Positions 15,605-24,944 are shown, counted from the stretch's first letter. The stretch: DNA of 64,000 nucleotides from Chryseobacterium indologenes (GCA_002439165.1 DJTE01000033.1:124001-188000); one strand, 5' to 3'. Numbers and translations are program-made. Notes: a model not told the origin generated them from the sequence alone.

Positions 15605-17092
15605 ATGGATAGTCCGGTTAAAATTCCTTATCAAAGCTTTATAGAAATCAACAGACATTCAGAGACTCCGATCTATCTGCAGGTTGCCAATCAGCTGATC
15701 AATGCCATCCAGAGAGGATTTCTTCCTTTCGGTACGAAACTGCCCGGAACCAGGCTGTTCAGTGAAATTTTAGAGGTTCACCGGAATACTGCAGTAGCCG
15801 TTTATGATGAGCTGTATGCACAGGGATGGGTAGAAAGCCTTCCGAACAAAGGAACTTTCGTTATCGGATCCCCTCATGAAAAACCGGTTGAGGTAAAAAA
15901 TTTTGAAAAGAACAGCCTTCAGAATTATCCGGAAACCACAGGATTTTCTTTTAAAACATCCAATATTCTGGATAATCCTTTTGAACATTCGGACTGTGAA
16001 TATATTTTCAACGACGGTATTCCCGACATCAGGCTCACACAGATCGGCCAGCATTCAAGATTTTACAGTTCTATTCTTAAACGGAAATCCAACCAGAAAA
16101 TGCTCGGCCATTACAATCACGACGGAAGTGAGTTCTTTAAACAGCATTTATCGCATTATCTGAATCTTTCCCGCGGTCTTCCGATCTCCAAAAATAACCT
16201 GCTCATCACCCGAAGCACAGAAATGAGTATTTATATTGTTTCACAGATCTTGCTTTCCGAAGGAGATACGGTTCTGATTGGAGCTTTAAGTTACTTCTCG
16301 GTGAATATGATCTTCCAGAAATCAGGGGTTGATATTGTATCCCTGCCCATAGATGATGAAGGAATTATCGTAGAAAGCGTAAGGGAAGCCTGTAAAAAAC
16401 AGCGTATAAGAATGCTGTATCTTACCCCGCATCACCACTATCCTACGACGGTTGCTCTAAGTGCACAGAGAAGGATGGAACTGCTGGAACTGGCCAATGA
16501 ATACGGCTTTATCATACTGGAAGATGATTATGACTATGAATTTCACTATGATAAAAGCCCTATTCTTCCGCTTGCGAGTGCTGATACAAACGGCATGGTT
16601 ATTTATATCGGTTCTTTCGGGAAATCTCTTGCTCCGGGATTCAGAACCGGGTTTATTGTGGCTCCGGAAAATCTGATGACAGAAATGAGAAAATATCTCG
16701 GGATTATAGATCGTCAGGGAGATATTCTGATGGAAAGGGCTTTGGGAGAAATGATTGAGGAAGGAGAAATACACCGCTATCTGAAAAAGTCTTTAAAAGT
16801 TTATCAGGAAAGAAGAGATCATTTCGCCTTGTTACTCGATGAACACCTGAAGGGGCTTATTGAATTTCGGAAACCTTCCGGAGGGCTTGCTTTCTGGATG
16901 GAATGGAAAGTTCCTGTTAATCTGATGCGGCTAAGCCGAAACTGCGCTCAACACAATCTTTTTATTCCTAAAACACTGCTTTATCAGAACAGAGATCTTA
17001 CGGCTATGAGAATAGGTTTTGGAAACCTCAATGCTGAAGAAATGGAAAGGGGAATTGAAATTCTTTCGAAGAATGTAAGTGATTTGATGTAA
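15605..17092 (+). CDS. MocR-type GntR regulator with aminotransferase domain, divergent from the biotin operon
   Basis: 495 residues. N-terminal GntR winged helix (about 15-85: PIYLQVANQLINAI, LPGTRLFSEILEVHRNTAV) fused to a fold-type I aminotransferase domain with a PLP lysine in GSFGKSLAPG and the aromatic/Asp motif LEDDYDYEFHYD. MocR proteins use PLP or a PLP adduct as effector. BioF and BioA are PLP enzymes handling amino-ketone intermediates, so an aldimine-type signal from the biotin pathway is conceivable. It is transcribed away from the biotin operon with 65 bp between starts; regulation of that operon is inferred from position. Confidence 0.9.
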   Translation: MDSPVKIPYQSFIEINRHSETPIYLQVANQLINAIQRGFLPFGTKLPGTRLFSEILEVHRNTAVAVYDELYAQGWVESLPNKGTFVIGSPHEKPVEVKNFEKNSLQNYPETTGFSFKTSNILDNPFEHSDCEYIFNDGIPDIRLTQIGQHSRFYSSILKRKSNQKMLGHYNHDGSEFFKQHLSHYLNLSRGLPISKNNLLITRSTEMSIYIVSQILLSEGDTVLIGALSYFSVNMIFQKSGVDIVSLPIDDEGIIVESVREACKKQRIRMLYLTPHHHYPTTVALSAQRRMELLELANEYGFIILEDDYDYEFHYDKSPILPLASADTNGMVIYIGSFGKSLAPGFRTGFIVAPENLMTEMRKYLGIIDRQGDILMERALGEMIEEGEIHRYLKKSLKVYQERRDHFALLLDEHLKGLIEFRKPSGGLAFWMEWKVPVNLMRLSRNCAQHNLFIPKTLLYQNRDLTAMRIGFGNLNAEEMERGIEILSKNVSDLM

Positions 17093-17200
17093 ATTCTGAT
17101 CCCGCTGAATATATGAAAATATTGGCATATTTTGTGTTTAAAAAAGGCTCCCACAGATCCCACATCTGTACTTAAAAGGGATACTGAAATATAAAAAGCT

Positions 17201-17246
17201 GAGGTTGAAAAGTTATGTTTTAGTTTAATGCAATTTCATCAACCTC
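17201..17246. terminator. Weak stem-loop after the MocR gene
   Basis: GAGGTTGA (17201-17208) pairs with TCAACCTC (17239-17246) across a 30-base AT-rich loop and is followed by a pyrimidine tract (TCTTTCTTT). It may terminate the MocR transcript; the large loop makes this weak. The rest of 17093-17311 shows no gene. Confidence 0.35.
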
Positions 17247-17311
17247 TCTTTCTTTGCTCAAAACTTCGGCATTCATTGATATATTTTTCAGCACAATCAC
17301 AGCTTTTAATT

Positions 17312-17319
17312 TATATTTG
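17312..17319 (+). promoter_or_regulatory. -7 box for serine hydrolase gene
   Basis: TATATTTG matches TAnnTTTG exactly and lies 21 bp before the ATG at 17341, giving a short leader. An exact -33 partner is not obvious. Confidence 0.55.
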
Positions 17320-17340
17320 CAACGATTAAACTAATATTAC

Positions 17341-18762
17341 ATGACAAAGTCAATGATGACATCAACCGTAAAAAAAGCAGTTTGTGTGAATCTCTTTTTA
17401 TTATCGATCGGGATAACTGCGCAGGACAAAACTAAAATTCTGGACAGTATCTTTACTTCTCTTTATAATCAAAAAAAATTCAACGGAAATGTACTGATCG
17501 CTGATAAGGGTAAACCTATCTTTGAAAAGAGTTACGGGATAGCCGAAGAAGCCACCCAACGGAAACTGGATCCGAAAACAACCTTTGAACTGGCCTCTGT
17601 TTCTAAACAGTTTACCGCAATGGGTATCGTTCTTCTGCAGAAACAGGGAAAACTTAATTATGACGATAAGATTTCGAAATATATCCCTGAACTTTCTTTC
17701 TATGATAAAATCACGGTAAGAAATCTTCTGAATCATACAAGCGGGCTTCCTGATTATATGGAACTTTTCGAAAAAAACTGGGATGCAAGCCAATTTGCAG
17801 TGAATGAGGATATCATCAAAGAATTTGCAAAATATAAACCGGCTCCTGGATTTGAACCCAATCAGAAATATGAATACAGCAATACCGGTTATGCTTTGCT
17901 GGGCAGTATTATTGAGAGGGTTTCCAAACAGTCTTTCGGAGATTTTCTGAAAGCCCATATCTTTAAACCCCTCGGAATGGACCATACGCTGGTATACAGG
18001 AGCCGTTACAAACCGCAGGCTATCGCCAATTATGCATTAGGCTATGAAGAGGATGCTTCCGGAAAAAAAGTTCTCCTGGACAGCTATGGAAAGGATTTTT
18101 ACACCTATTATCTGGATGGAATTGTAGGGGACGGTATGGTAAATTCTACCGTTGAAGACCTTTTGAAATGGGACAGAGCTTTATATACGGACAAACTTGT
18201 GAATGACAACGATAAAAAGTTAATCTTTAACGAGGTGACAACGGGTGACGGCAAACAGAGCGGTTACGGTTTCGGATGGAAAGTAAATAACAGCCCGAAA
18301 TACGGGAAAATAGCTAACCACTCAGGCGGATGGGCAGGATATGTTACTTATATAGAACGGCATATGGATAACGATAAAACGTTTATTCTGCTTCAGAATA
18401 ATCTGACCCGGAAAACAGCTATTCCGATAGACGAAATCCGGAAAGTTCTGTATAACGAAAAACTGGAAGTGGAAAGGCCTCTGAAAGCTGCCACACCCAC
18501 CGATGCACAGCTGAATGCTTATACAGGAATTTACAGCGCTCCTGGTTTCCCTATGAAACTGAAGGTATTTGTACAGGACCATACGCTCTATGTACAGGCA
18601 ATAGCCGAAGGACAGGGACCGGTAAAGCTGTCTGCTTATGAAAACCATACCTTTAAAAATGAAGATGTTGAAATTAAAATGACCTTTAATCCGGAACAGA
18701 AAACCATAGATTTCAGCCAGGGAAAATCGCTGAAATTAAAGTTCACAAAAGACAAAGAATAA
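17341..18762 (+). CDS. Secreted serine hydrolase of the class C beta-lactamase / esterase family
   Basis: 473 residues with a signal peptide (hydrophobic ~12-27, ending TAQ). Catalytic motifs of penicillin-binding-protein-like hydrolases are all present: SVSK (Ser86, Lys89), YSN (Tyr179-Asn181) and HSGG near residue 325. The last ~100 residues form a separate beta domain starting near TDAQLNAYTGIY, similar to the DUF3471-type domain often following such hydrolases. Likely a periplasmic peptidase or esterase acting on D-amino-acid peptides or esters. Presence of the motifs does not show antibiotic hydrolysis. A single-gene unit with its own promoter and terminator. Confidence 0.85.
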   Translation: MTKSMMTSTVKKAVCVNLFLLSIGITAQDKTKILDSIFTSLYNQKKFNGNVLIADKGKPIFEKSYGIAEEATQRKLDPKTTFELASVSKQFTAMGIVLLQKQGKLNYDDKISKYIPELSFYDKITVRNLLNHTSGLPDYMELFEKNWDASQFAVNEDIIKEFAKYKPAPGFEPNQKYEYSNTGYALLGSIIERVSKQSFGDFLKAHIFKPLGMDHTLVYRSRYKPQAIANYALGYEEDASGKKVLLDSYGKDFYTYYLDGIVGDGMVNSTVEDLLKWDRALYTDKLVNDNDKKLIFNEVTTGDGKQSGYGFGWKVNNSPKYGKIANHSGGWAGYVTYIERHMDNDKTFILLQNNLTRKTAIPIDEIRKVLYNEKLEVERPLKAATPTDAQLNAYTGIYSAPGFPMKLKVFVQDHTLYVQAIAEGQGPVKLSAYENHTFKNEDVEIKMTFNPEQKTIDFSQGKSLKLKFTKDKE

Positions 18763-18769
18763 CAGCTGT

Positions 18770-18801
18770 AAAAAAGCCTTCCGGAACCGGGAGGCTTTTT
18801 T
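18770..18801 (+). terminator. Rho-independent terminator
   Basis: AAAAGCCTTCCGG-type stem with CCGGGAGGCTTTTTT directly after the serine hydrolase stop: GC-rich 8-bp stem, short loop, six Ts on the plus strand. The matching A run lets it also work for the convergent gene. Confidence 0.85.
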
Positions 18802-18818
18802 ATTATTAGAACTGACCG

Positions 18819-19631
18819 TTAATGTCTGAAAAAATCATTAAACAGAACCAACTGTTCAGACAGTGACCTGCTCCAGTACTGATCGTCATGCCCCCCTAAG
18901 GATTCGCTATAAAGATGCTGGATTTTAAGATCCGTAAGCTTTTTATGAAAATTCCTGTTCATTTCAATCATCTGGGTATCTTCTGTACCACAATCAAAAA
19001 TGTAGCGTTGTCCGGCAGAAACCATCAGTTTTATTTTACTGTCTGTCAGAAAGTTTTTATTTAATGAAGCCACAGGTCCCAGCACTTTATCTACGCCGTA
19101 TTTATTGTATCCCGGCCCGAATGATGCCAGATCCAGGGCACCGCAGGAACTCCCCACAATACCGAAGGTTTTATTGTAAACGGTTCCGATATTCACAGCT
19201 CCGTAGCCGCCCATGCTCCATCCCAGAACTCCCCGGAATTTCTTTTCCGCTTTTACCGGATAATTTTTATCGATGAACTCTACAAGCTCTTTTCCAATGA
19301 AGGTCTGATACTGTGAATCTCTGATAATCGGACTGTCCACATACCAGGAATTGAAATTTCCGTCCGGCAGTACATAAACGGTTTTATTTTCCTGTGCTTT
19401 CTTAGCCAGATCCGGAATATCCTGCTTCAGAATCCTGTCCGGATTTCCGCTGTACCCATGAAGAATATAAACTGCCGGATAAGTGGCTCCCTGCTGAGGA
19501 TCCGGTGTGATAATCACGGTTTTTATTTTCTTATTCATTCCGGAACTGAAAACTTCCTGGTGAATGATTTTCTGGGCAGACACCGGAATGTATGCTGTTG
19601 CCACAACGATAAGACTTATTAGCTTTTTCAT
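18819..19631 (-). CDS. Secreted esterase (esterase D / antigen 85 type alpha/beta hydrolase)
   Basis: 270 residues from the ATG at 19631, which starts a good signal peptide (MKKLISLIVVATAYIPVSAQ). The frame extends 25 codons further up, but those codons are not signal-like, so the shorter start is chosen. Nucleophile elbow GWSMGGYG, oxyanion region ILHGYSGNP, and the C-terminal catalytic His in LGGHDDQYW match the PF00756 esterase family. In Bacteroidota such enzymes act on feruloyl, acetyl or S-formyl esters; the substrate here cannot be read from sequence. Converges with the serine hydrolase gene. Confidence 0.85.
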   Translation of the reverse strand: MKKLISLIVVATAYIPVSAQKIIHQEVFSSGMNKKIKTVIITPDPQQGATYPAVYILHGYSGNPDRILKQDIPDLAKKAQENKTVYVLPDGNFNSWYVDSPIIRDSQYQTFIGKELVEFIDKNYPVKAEKKFRGVLGWSMGGYGAVNIGTVYNKTFGIVGSSCGALDLASFGPGYNKYGVDKVLGPVASLNKNFLTDSKIKLMVSAGQRYIFDCGTEDTQMIEMNRNFHKKLTDLKIQHLYSESLGGHDDQYWSRSLSEQLVLFNDFFRH

Positions 19632-19691
19632 ACGATAAAAATAATTAATTACTGAATAATTTCCTGATACAAAGATGCCCATGATCTCATA

Positions 19692-19720
19692 AAAAAGCCT
19701 CAACATATGTTGAAGCTTTT
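19692..19720 (-). terminator. Terminator of the Crp-like/GNAT unit
   Basis: AAAGC-TCAACATATGTTGA-GCTTT palindrome just after the Crp-like stop. On the minus strand it ends in TTTTTT, so it terminates the GNAT-Crp transcript before the esterase gene. Confidence 0.75.
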
Positions 19721-19724
19721 GTTA

Positions 19725-20291
19725 TTATATTTCTTTTTTTATACGGCTGAGCTGGGTGGGTGTAATCCCCAGACAGGAAGCAATATGATGCTGTTTCAGG
19801 CGGCTGTATAAAGATTTATTCTCCAGAAGCTTCAGGTAACGTTCCTTCGCGGTCTGATGTTTTAAAGATATTTCCAGGGGTTCTTTTTTTACCACCCAGT
19901 TTTTTTCCAGGTAATGCAGATGAAATAATGCCAGATCATGGTATTTTAAAAGCAATTCTCTGTATTCCCGGGCCGGATATCTGATTACCTTGCAGTCTTC
20001 CAGAGCTGTAATATTAAAATCGCTCACCCTGTTTTCAACAATTGCCGATGTGGAAGCAACGAAGCTGTTTTCTTCAAAAAAGATCTTATACACAGCACCT
20101 CCCTGTTCATCTAAAGTATAATATCCTACCAGCCCGGATTTTATAAAATAATAATACCTGGCGGCCCTTCCTGCCTCCTGCAGAAAATCATTTTTCATGA
20201 ACCTATCTTCTGTACAGATATTGAGTAATGCTGCTGCTGTTTCTTCGGACAGAGGATAATAGCTATGGATATGTTCTAAAAACTCTTTCAA
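19725..20291 (-). CDS. Crp/Fnr-family regulator
   Basis: 188 residues: cyclic-nucleotide-binding-like beta barrel (about 15-115, with FLQEAGRAARYYYFIKSGLVGYYT) and a short C-terminal helix-turn-helix (HHIASCLGITPTQLSRIKKEI). The conserved phosphate-binding Arg-Ala of true CAP proteins is not present, so cAMP binding is unlikely; this is the usual Bacteroidota type with unknown ligand. It starts 3 bp after the GNAT stop, so it is co-transcribed with it. Confidence 0.85.
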   Translation of the reverse strand: MKEFLEHIHSYYPLSEETAAALLNICTEDRFMKNDFLQEAGRAARYYYFIKSGLVGYYTLDEQGGAVYKIFFEENSFVASTSAIVENRVSDFNITALEDCKVIRYPAREYRELLLKYHDLALFHLHYLEKNWVVKKEPLEISLKHQTAKERYLKLLENKSLYSRLKQHHIASCLGITPTQLSRIKKEI

Positions 20292-20294
20292 ACC

Positions 20295-20813
20295 TTACAG
20301 AACTTTTTTCATCATCAGATCGGTCTGTTCATCATCTCCCAGCCTGAAAATGTGGGTTCCGAATGTTTCAAAACCATTCTTTTTATAAAAATTGAGTGCC
20401 CTCAGGTTTTCTTCCCAGACTCCTAACCACAGATACTCCTTTCGCAGGTTTTCTGCCATTTCCATAGCTTTATCATAGAGTAACTGTCCTGCTTTTCTGC
20501 CATGATGGCTTTTTTTCACATAGATCCGTTCAATTTCCAGAGCATCACCATTCTGGGGTTCCGTCTGTGCAGGGCCGGAGTTCAGTTTAAGATAACCTAC
20601 CGGATCATCATTCTCCCAGGCAAGGAAGAAATAAGAATCCGGATTATTCAGTTCAGATTTTATTTTTTCTGTGCTGAAACTATCTTCCAGGTACTGCTTC
20701 ATTGCTTCATCAGAATTGCTGTCGGAAAAGGTTTCGGAAAAGGTCTGTCTGCCAATGGTCTGTACTATTTCAAGATCTTCAGCAGTCGCTTTTTTGATTA
20801 TAATTTGGATCAT
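20295..20813 (-). CDS. GNAT-family N-acetyltransferase
   Basis: 172 residues with acetyl-CoA binding motif A (LEIERIYVKKSHHGRKAGQLL) and motif B (LGVWEENLRALNFYKKNGF). The substrate may be a polyamine or small amine, but that is only family resemblance. First gene of a two-gene unit with the Crp-like regulator; its upstream region is occupied by a copy of the dispersed repeat. Confidence 0.88.
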   Translation of the reverse strand: MIQIIIKKATAEDLEIVQTIGRQTFSETFSDSNSDEAMKQYLEDSFSTEKIKSELNNPDSYFFLAWENDDPVGYLKLNSGPAQTEPQNGDALEIERIYVKKSHHGRKAGQLLYDKAMEMAENLRKEYLWLGVWEENLRALNFYKKNGFETFGTHIFRLGDDEQTDLMMKKVL

Positions 20814-20823
20814 TTTTAAGTTT

Positions 20824-21203
20824 TTAAGAACCTGTTTAAATTGCTAATTTGATTTTTGTACCATTGAAATCTTAATATCAATCACATTCTTTGAGTATTT
20901 TTTGATTAAAAATATAATATGCTGATCATTATTTTTTTTAAATGCAAAGGATTTTATTCTTAAAACCGTTGATTTTAAGGGACCAAAGGATACTGCTTCA
21001 TCAGCGACGAAGTCGCATCCCTTTGCCACTCAGACTAAAGCGGAATTATTGATAAACTTTGCATCATTTTTTTTGTAGACCTGAAGAAATGTGAAATAAT
21101 AAAGAAATAATTTCAAACATGACCCCATTGATTTTAATCAATAAAAACACCTGATAATCAAAAATATAAAAGCGGATAAATACAATTTAAACAGGTTTTA
21201 AGA
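20824..21203 (+). repeat. Nested-palindromic dispersed repeat, copy R1
   Basis: About 380 bp. Ends TTAAGAACCTGTTTAAAT and ATTTAAACAGGTTTTAAG are inverted repeats. Inside are TTGAGTATTTTTTGATTAAA, a GCTTCATCAGCGACGAAGTC block, GCATCCCTTTGCC and ATAAACTTTGCAT. It lacks the GAATCAACTCCGTTGATTC hairpin seen in other copies and has diverged. The open frame 20844..21029 inside it is not a gene. Confidence 0.75.
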
Positions 21204-21782
21204 TTAAAATAATATTCTCTTAAACGCTTCCGCCGCCAGATGTACCTGTACGCTCCAGTCATCTGCCGCATCGCTTCCGGCATCATCCGAAATATATTTC
21301 AGACACAGAAACGGAATATTTTCTTTTTTAGCGATCAGGGCCAACGGGTAGGCTTCCATATCTACAATATTGTAATCGGTTTCAGCATGATTCATTTCAA
21401 AACTGTCGCCGCTGCCACAGATACCTTCTTTCAGGCCGTTCATCTTCATTCCGTATTCCAGTACAGGTGGTATTCCGGACAGTGGGGTTTCATATAAACT
21501 AAAGCCAAGTCCCCTTACATCCATATCACGCTGAATAAATTTCGTACAGCATACCACTTCACCTTTACCAAAGCTTTGACTTCCTGCCGACCCCAGATTC
21601 ACAATCAGTTCAGGCTTACGTAAATGGATCTCACGGGTAAGTTCTATGGCCGCATTTACCTTTCCTATCCCGGTTATTAATTTATTTTTTCCTTCAAAAG
21701 CTTTTCCCGCTTCTGAATCCAGAGCAAATACAAAAAGGGTTTCTGATAACGGAAAGCGAAATTCGTCGTTAATTTTTATCAT
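21204..21782 (-). CDS. Nucleosidase of the PNP/MTAN superfamily
   Basis: 192 residues. Seen: LITGIGKVNAA (phosphate/ribose loop equivalent), VNLGSAGS, the VDMEAYPLA motif (Met-Glu contacts ribose) and SDDAGSDAADDW with the purine-binding Asp. These match methylthioadenosine/SAH nucleosidases and the related futalosine hydrolase MqnB; the short length and low detail do not decide between them. It starts 16 bp after the DsbA-family gene and its stop touches the end of repeat R1. Confidence 0.8.
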   Translation of the reverse strand: MIKINDEFRFPLSETLFVFALDSEAGKAFEGKNKLITGIGKVNAAIELTREIHLRKPELIVNLGSAGSQSFGKGEVVCCTKFIQRDMDVRGLGFSLYETPLSGIPPVLEYGMKMNGLKEGICGSGDSFEMNHAETDYNIVDMEAYPLALIAKKENIPFLCLKYISDDAGSDAADDWSVQVHLAAEAFKRILF

Positions 21783-21797
21783 AGATATTCAAAAATA

Positions 21798-22496
21798 TTA
21801 AATGCTGCATCCGTCTGCATCACATGAAGCCCCTCCCTGTGAAAGATCTTTGAAAGGACTTACCGTTTCCTTATAAGTCTGCTGAAGAGCCTCTTCAAAA
21901 ACCTGAGGCGGCTGCGCCCCGGATACGGCATATTTTCCGTTCAGAACAAAGAAAGGAACGCTGGAAATTCCATTATTTTTGGCTTCCATAATATCCTGAT
22001 TCACTTCATAATCGAATTCATCAGAAGTTAAAGCCGGTCTTGCTTCCAGATGATTAATGCCCAGATCTTCAGCCAGGGCAACTAAAGTATCAGCATCCCC
22101 CACATTTTTACCGTCAATAAAGTGAGCTTTAAAAAGAGCCTCTTCCATTTCAGAGGAAACCCCGTGTTTTTTAGCCAGATGAAGCAGCCTGTGTGCCATA
22201 AAGGTATTGGTGATGAGTGCTTTTTCAAAATCGAAATCTATTCCCGCTCCTTTTCCTACCTGGGCAACATGACTGATCATCTGTGCAGCCTGTGCTTCAG
22301 GAAAACCCTTTTTCTCCTTAAAATATTGAATGGTATTTTGGGTAGACGCAGGATCAAGGGAAGGATCAAGCTGAAAACTCTTCCACTCTACTTCCACTTC
22401 ATCTTTAAACGGCAGTTTTTCCAGTGCCTGTTCAAAGTTGTGCTTTCCTATATAACAAAACGGACACATTACATCCGACCATATTTCTATTTTCAT
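21798..22496 (-). CDS. DsbA-family (FrnE-like) thioredoxin-fold protein
   Basis: 232 residues with CPFC redox centre at residues 11-14, no signal peptide, and the long helical insertion and GISSVPFFVLNGKYAVSGAQPP segment (cis-Pro) of cytoplasmic FrnE-type 2-hydroxychromene isomerase/DsbA relatives. A C-terminal Cys pair (SCDADGCSI) is present and could be a second redox or metal site, as reported for some FrnE proteins. Cytoplasmic disulfide or stress role inferred. Confidence 0.87.
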   Translation of the reverse strand: MKIEIWSDVMCPFCYIGKHNFEQALEKLPFKDEVEVEWKSFQLDPSLDPASTQNTIQYFKEKKGFPEAQAAQMISHVAQVGKGAGIDFDFEKALITNTFMAHRLLHLAKKHGVSSEMEEALFKAHFIDGKNVGDADTLVALAEDLGINHLEARPALTSDEFDYEVNQDIMEAKNNGISSVPFFVLNGKYAVSGAQPPQVFEEALQQTYKETVSPFKDLSQGGASCDADGCSI

Positions 22497-22518
22497 ATTC
22501 TGATAAAATTTACTTCTT

Positions 22519-22550
22519 CAAATTTAACGCATCCTGTCAATGTAACAAAA
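22519..22550 (-). promoter_or_regulatory. Promoter of the DsbA-family/nucleosidase unit
   Basis: TTTTG (22546-22550), exactly 19 bp, then TAAATTTG (22519-22526) on the minus strand; a near-perfect flavobacterial promoter 23 bp before the start codon. Confidence 0.75.
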
Positions 22551-22609
22551 TTTATTACAATATATATTATCGACTGCTGAAACTGATTTTCTCTATTGGT
22601 GGCTTGATT

Positions 22610-23803
22610 TTAACGGTCAGAAGTTTTTACTTTATTACAGAAAAGCACATGGGCAATAATGGCTAAAAGACCAAATAAGGCCCCCACAAAACATACCCCG
22701 CTCCATTCCGCATACTGCCACGCCACAGAAGCCAGCCAGGTTCCCAGTGAACCGCCGATAAAATAAGAAACCATATAAACGGTATTCAGCCTGTTGACCG
22801 CATTGGATTTTATCAGGAAATAATTGGTCTGGTTCATAATGTGACTCGACTGTACACCGAGGTCCACAAGGATTACCCCCACAATCAGTCCCCAATAAGT
22901 TTCTCCTGCAAAATACGTAAAACCCCAGCTTCCCACCACAATGAGAAGAGAATAGAGAATAATACGGTTAATATCCAGATATTTCTGAAGCTTACCGACT
23001 TTAGCCGCAGCCAAAGCTCCGACAGCTCCTGCAAGCCCGAAACTTCCCACAACTGAAGACCCAGCATTAAAGGGCGGCTTTTCCATGTGAAATACCAATG
23101 TGGTAAATAAAGCACACATAGATCCGAATGCCATCGCTCCCCTGAATGAAGCCAGCTGCAAAATCGGCTGCGTTTTGGCCAGATGGGCAACGGAACCCAT
23201 GAGCTCTTTGTAAGTTCCTTTGAAATTGGGGTGCAGCTCCGGAAGCATTTTGTAAACAGCAATCCAGACCAGAATCATAAGCCCGGCCGCAATCCCGAAC
23301 ATGGCTCTCCAGCCCCAGATTTCTCCTACAATTCCGCCGATGAAGCGGGAAAGAAGGATTCCCAGAAGCAAACCGGACATCACCGTGCCTATATTGGAAG
23401 ATTTTTCCTGATCCGATGAAAGTTCTGCTGCAATAGGAACGAACAGCTGCGGAATTACAGAAGTAGCCCCTATCAGAAGACTGGCTGCATACAGCATCCA
23501 CAACTCATTGGCAAAAGTCATCCACAGCAAAGACCCAAATACCAGAAACAGATCAAATAAAATTAATTTTTTACGGTAAAATTTATCTCCCAGCGGTACG
23601 ATCAGCAATAACCCCAGCGCATATCCAATCTGGGTAAGAACGGAAATCCTGCCGGCTGCACTTTCAGAAACCTTCAGATCGTCTGAAATAAGGGCCAGAA
23701 GCGGCTGGTTATAATAATTATTAGCGACCACGAGGCCCGAAATAACAGCCATCAGCCAGATTACAGTACGGGAAATACCGTTTGATGAATGTACCTGCAT
23801 CAT
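22610..23803 (-). CDS. MFS transporter (DHA1-like)
   Basis: 397 residues with 12 predicted membrane helices and the loop 2-3 motif (PLGDKFYRKKLIL, matching G-D-x-x-x-R-K). Residues YYNQPLLALI near helix 1 match a subfamily of small-molecule exporters common in Gram-negative bacteria. Substrate unknown. Stands alone; the upstream 390 bp hold an orphan terminator. Confidence 0.85.
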   Translation of the reverse strand: MMQVHSSNGISRTVIWLMAVISGLVVANNYYNQPLLALISDDLKVSESAAGRISVLTQIGYALGLLLIVPLGDKFYRKKLILFDLFLVFGSLLWMTFANELWMLYAASLLIGATSVIPQLFVPIAAELSSDQEKSSNIGTVMSGLLLGILLSRFIGGIVGEIWGWRAMFGIAAGLMILVWIAVYKMLPELHPNFKGTYKELMGSVAHLAKTQPILQLASFRGAMAFGSMCALFTTLVFHMEKPPFNAGSSVVGSFGLAGAVGALAAAKVGKLQKYLDINRIILYSLLIVVGSWGFTYFAGETYWGLIVGVILVDLGVQSSHIMNQTNYFLIKSNAVNRLNTVYMVSYFIGGSLGTWLASVAWQYAEWSGVCFVGALFGLLAIIAHVLFCNKVKTSDR

Positions 23804-23920
23804 AAATTAAAATTTTATGTCAAACCTGGTTATAGAACGAATGGAGGAAGACTGATGATGATGATTCATAGATCAACAGAAATACAGTCTTCTTTTGACG
23901 TGCAAAGATAATCAATAAAA

Positions 23921-23949
23921 AAGAGACCGCTCCGGAAAACGGTCTCTTC
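23921..23949 (-). terminator. Orphan rho-independent terminator
   Basis: AAGAGACCG and CGGTCTCTT form a 9-bp stem around an 11-base loop. On the minus strand it is followed by TTTTTT, so it ends a minus-strand transcript, but no convincing protein gene lies upstream of it (to about 24198). The MFS gene that follows on the same strand starts 118 bp further on. Nothing else recognisable in 23804-24198. Confidence 0.6.
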
Positions 23950-24198
23950 TCAATCATTCTATGGTATTTTAATCTTAAAATTTTTCCGGTCAGGAAAACA
24001 GGAAGCATTTTTGCATCAGTACAGTTTCTGCGGAATGCCTTAAGACGTTGTGTATTTTTTTAACGGAAAAAGATCTGTTAATATTTTATAAAATCTTTTA
24101 TATTGATCTTCAGTGTACAAAAAACTGATTGTTTTTACCAATGGCCTGCATTGAGAAAAAAGCTTTCATATCCTGAAAATATTGGGGAAATTTGCATC

Positions 24199-24930
24199 AT
24201 GAGAATTATTCCGCTTAAAGAAGGCAATTTTTCGGCCAGCAGAACAAAAGACTTTACCCTTTTAACTGCTGAGAATTCGGGTACGGCAAAAGGGATCAGA
24301 ATGTCTGTACAGCCGTTTCTGGTTATTACAGCTCAGGATTATATCCTTCTGGATGCCGGCATCGGATGGAAAACACCGGATGGCAGAACCGTAATTTCTG
24401 AAATTCTGGAAAAGGAAAACATAAGACCGGAACAGATGACCAAACTTCTTTTGTCCCACCTTCACAAAGACCATATTGACGGCAGTATACGCCGTACAGA
24501 AAACGGATTTGAGCCTGTATTTCCCAATGCACAGATTTTTATCCAGAAACGGGAACTGGATTTCGCCATGAAAAACGTTGATAATCCCTCTTTTGATTTT
24601 GATACCCTTCAGAAACTGATTTCGTTACCCAACATGATCTGGATGGATGAAGATAAAGGCAGCATCTCGGATGAAATCTCTTTTGAAGTTGTGGGCGGCC
24701 ATACCCCTTTTATGCAGGTATTCTGGATCAGGGAAAATAATGAAACGGTATTTTACGGAGCAGATGATCTTCCGCAGGAGTCTTATCTGAAATACCACCT
24801 GGCCTATAAAAGCGATTTTGACGGAAGAAAAGCTATGGAATTAAGACTGAAATGGCAGAAGGAAGCGATAGAAAACCGCTGGAAAATACTGCTTTACCAT
24901 GATCTGGATAAAGCAGTAATCCAAATGTAG
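24199..24930 (+). CDS. Metallo-beta-lactamase-fold hydrolase
   Basis: 243 residues from the ATG at 24199. A frame with a TTG 32 codons upstream exists but adds non-family residues. Metal motif SHLHKDHIDG (His87, His89, Asp91, His92), a third-position VGGHTPFMQ and YGADDLPQ carrying the bridging Asp give a complete dinuclear zinc site. Resembles lactonase-like or general MBL hydrolases of Bacteroidota. No signal peptide, so cytoplasmic. Confidence 0.85.
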   Translation: MRIIPLKEGNFSASRTKDFTLLTAENSGTAKGIRMSVQPFLVITAQDYILLDAGIGWKTPDGRTVISEILEKENIRPEQMTKLLLSHLHKDHIDGSIRRTENGFEPVFPNAQIFIQKRELDFAMKNVDNPSFDFDTLQKLISLPNMIWMDEDKGSISDEISFEVVGGHTPFMQVFWIRENNETVFYGADDLPQESYLKYHLAYKSDFDGRKAMELRLKWQKEAIENRWKILLYHDLDKAVIQM

Positions 24931-24944
24931 CCCCAGACAAGCGT

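Noticed and set aside
20844..21029. 61-codon open frame on the minus strand inside R1
   Set aside because: Lies in the dispersed repeat; the corresponding frames in other copies are interrupted or differ, so similarity comes from DNA repeat conservation.
23820..24008. 62-codon minus-strand frame
   Set aside because: It runs through a strong terminator hairpin and has no convincing leader or family resemblance.
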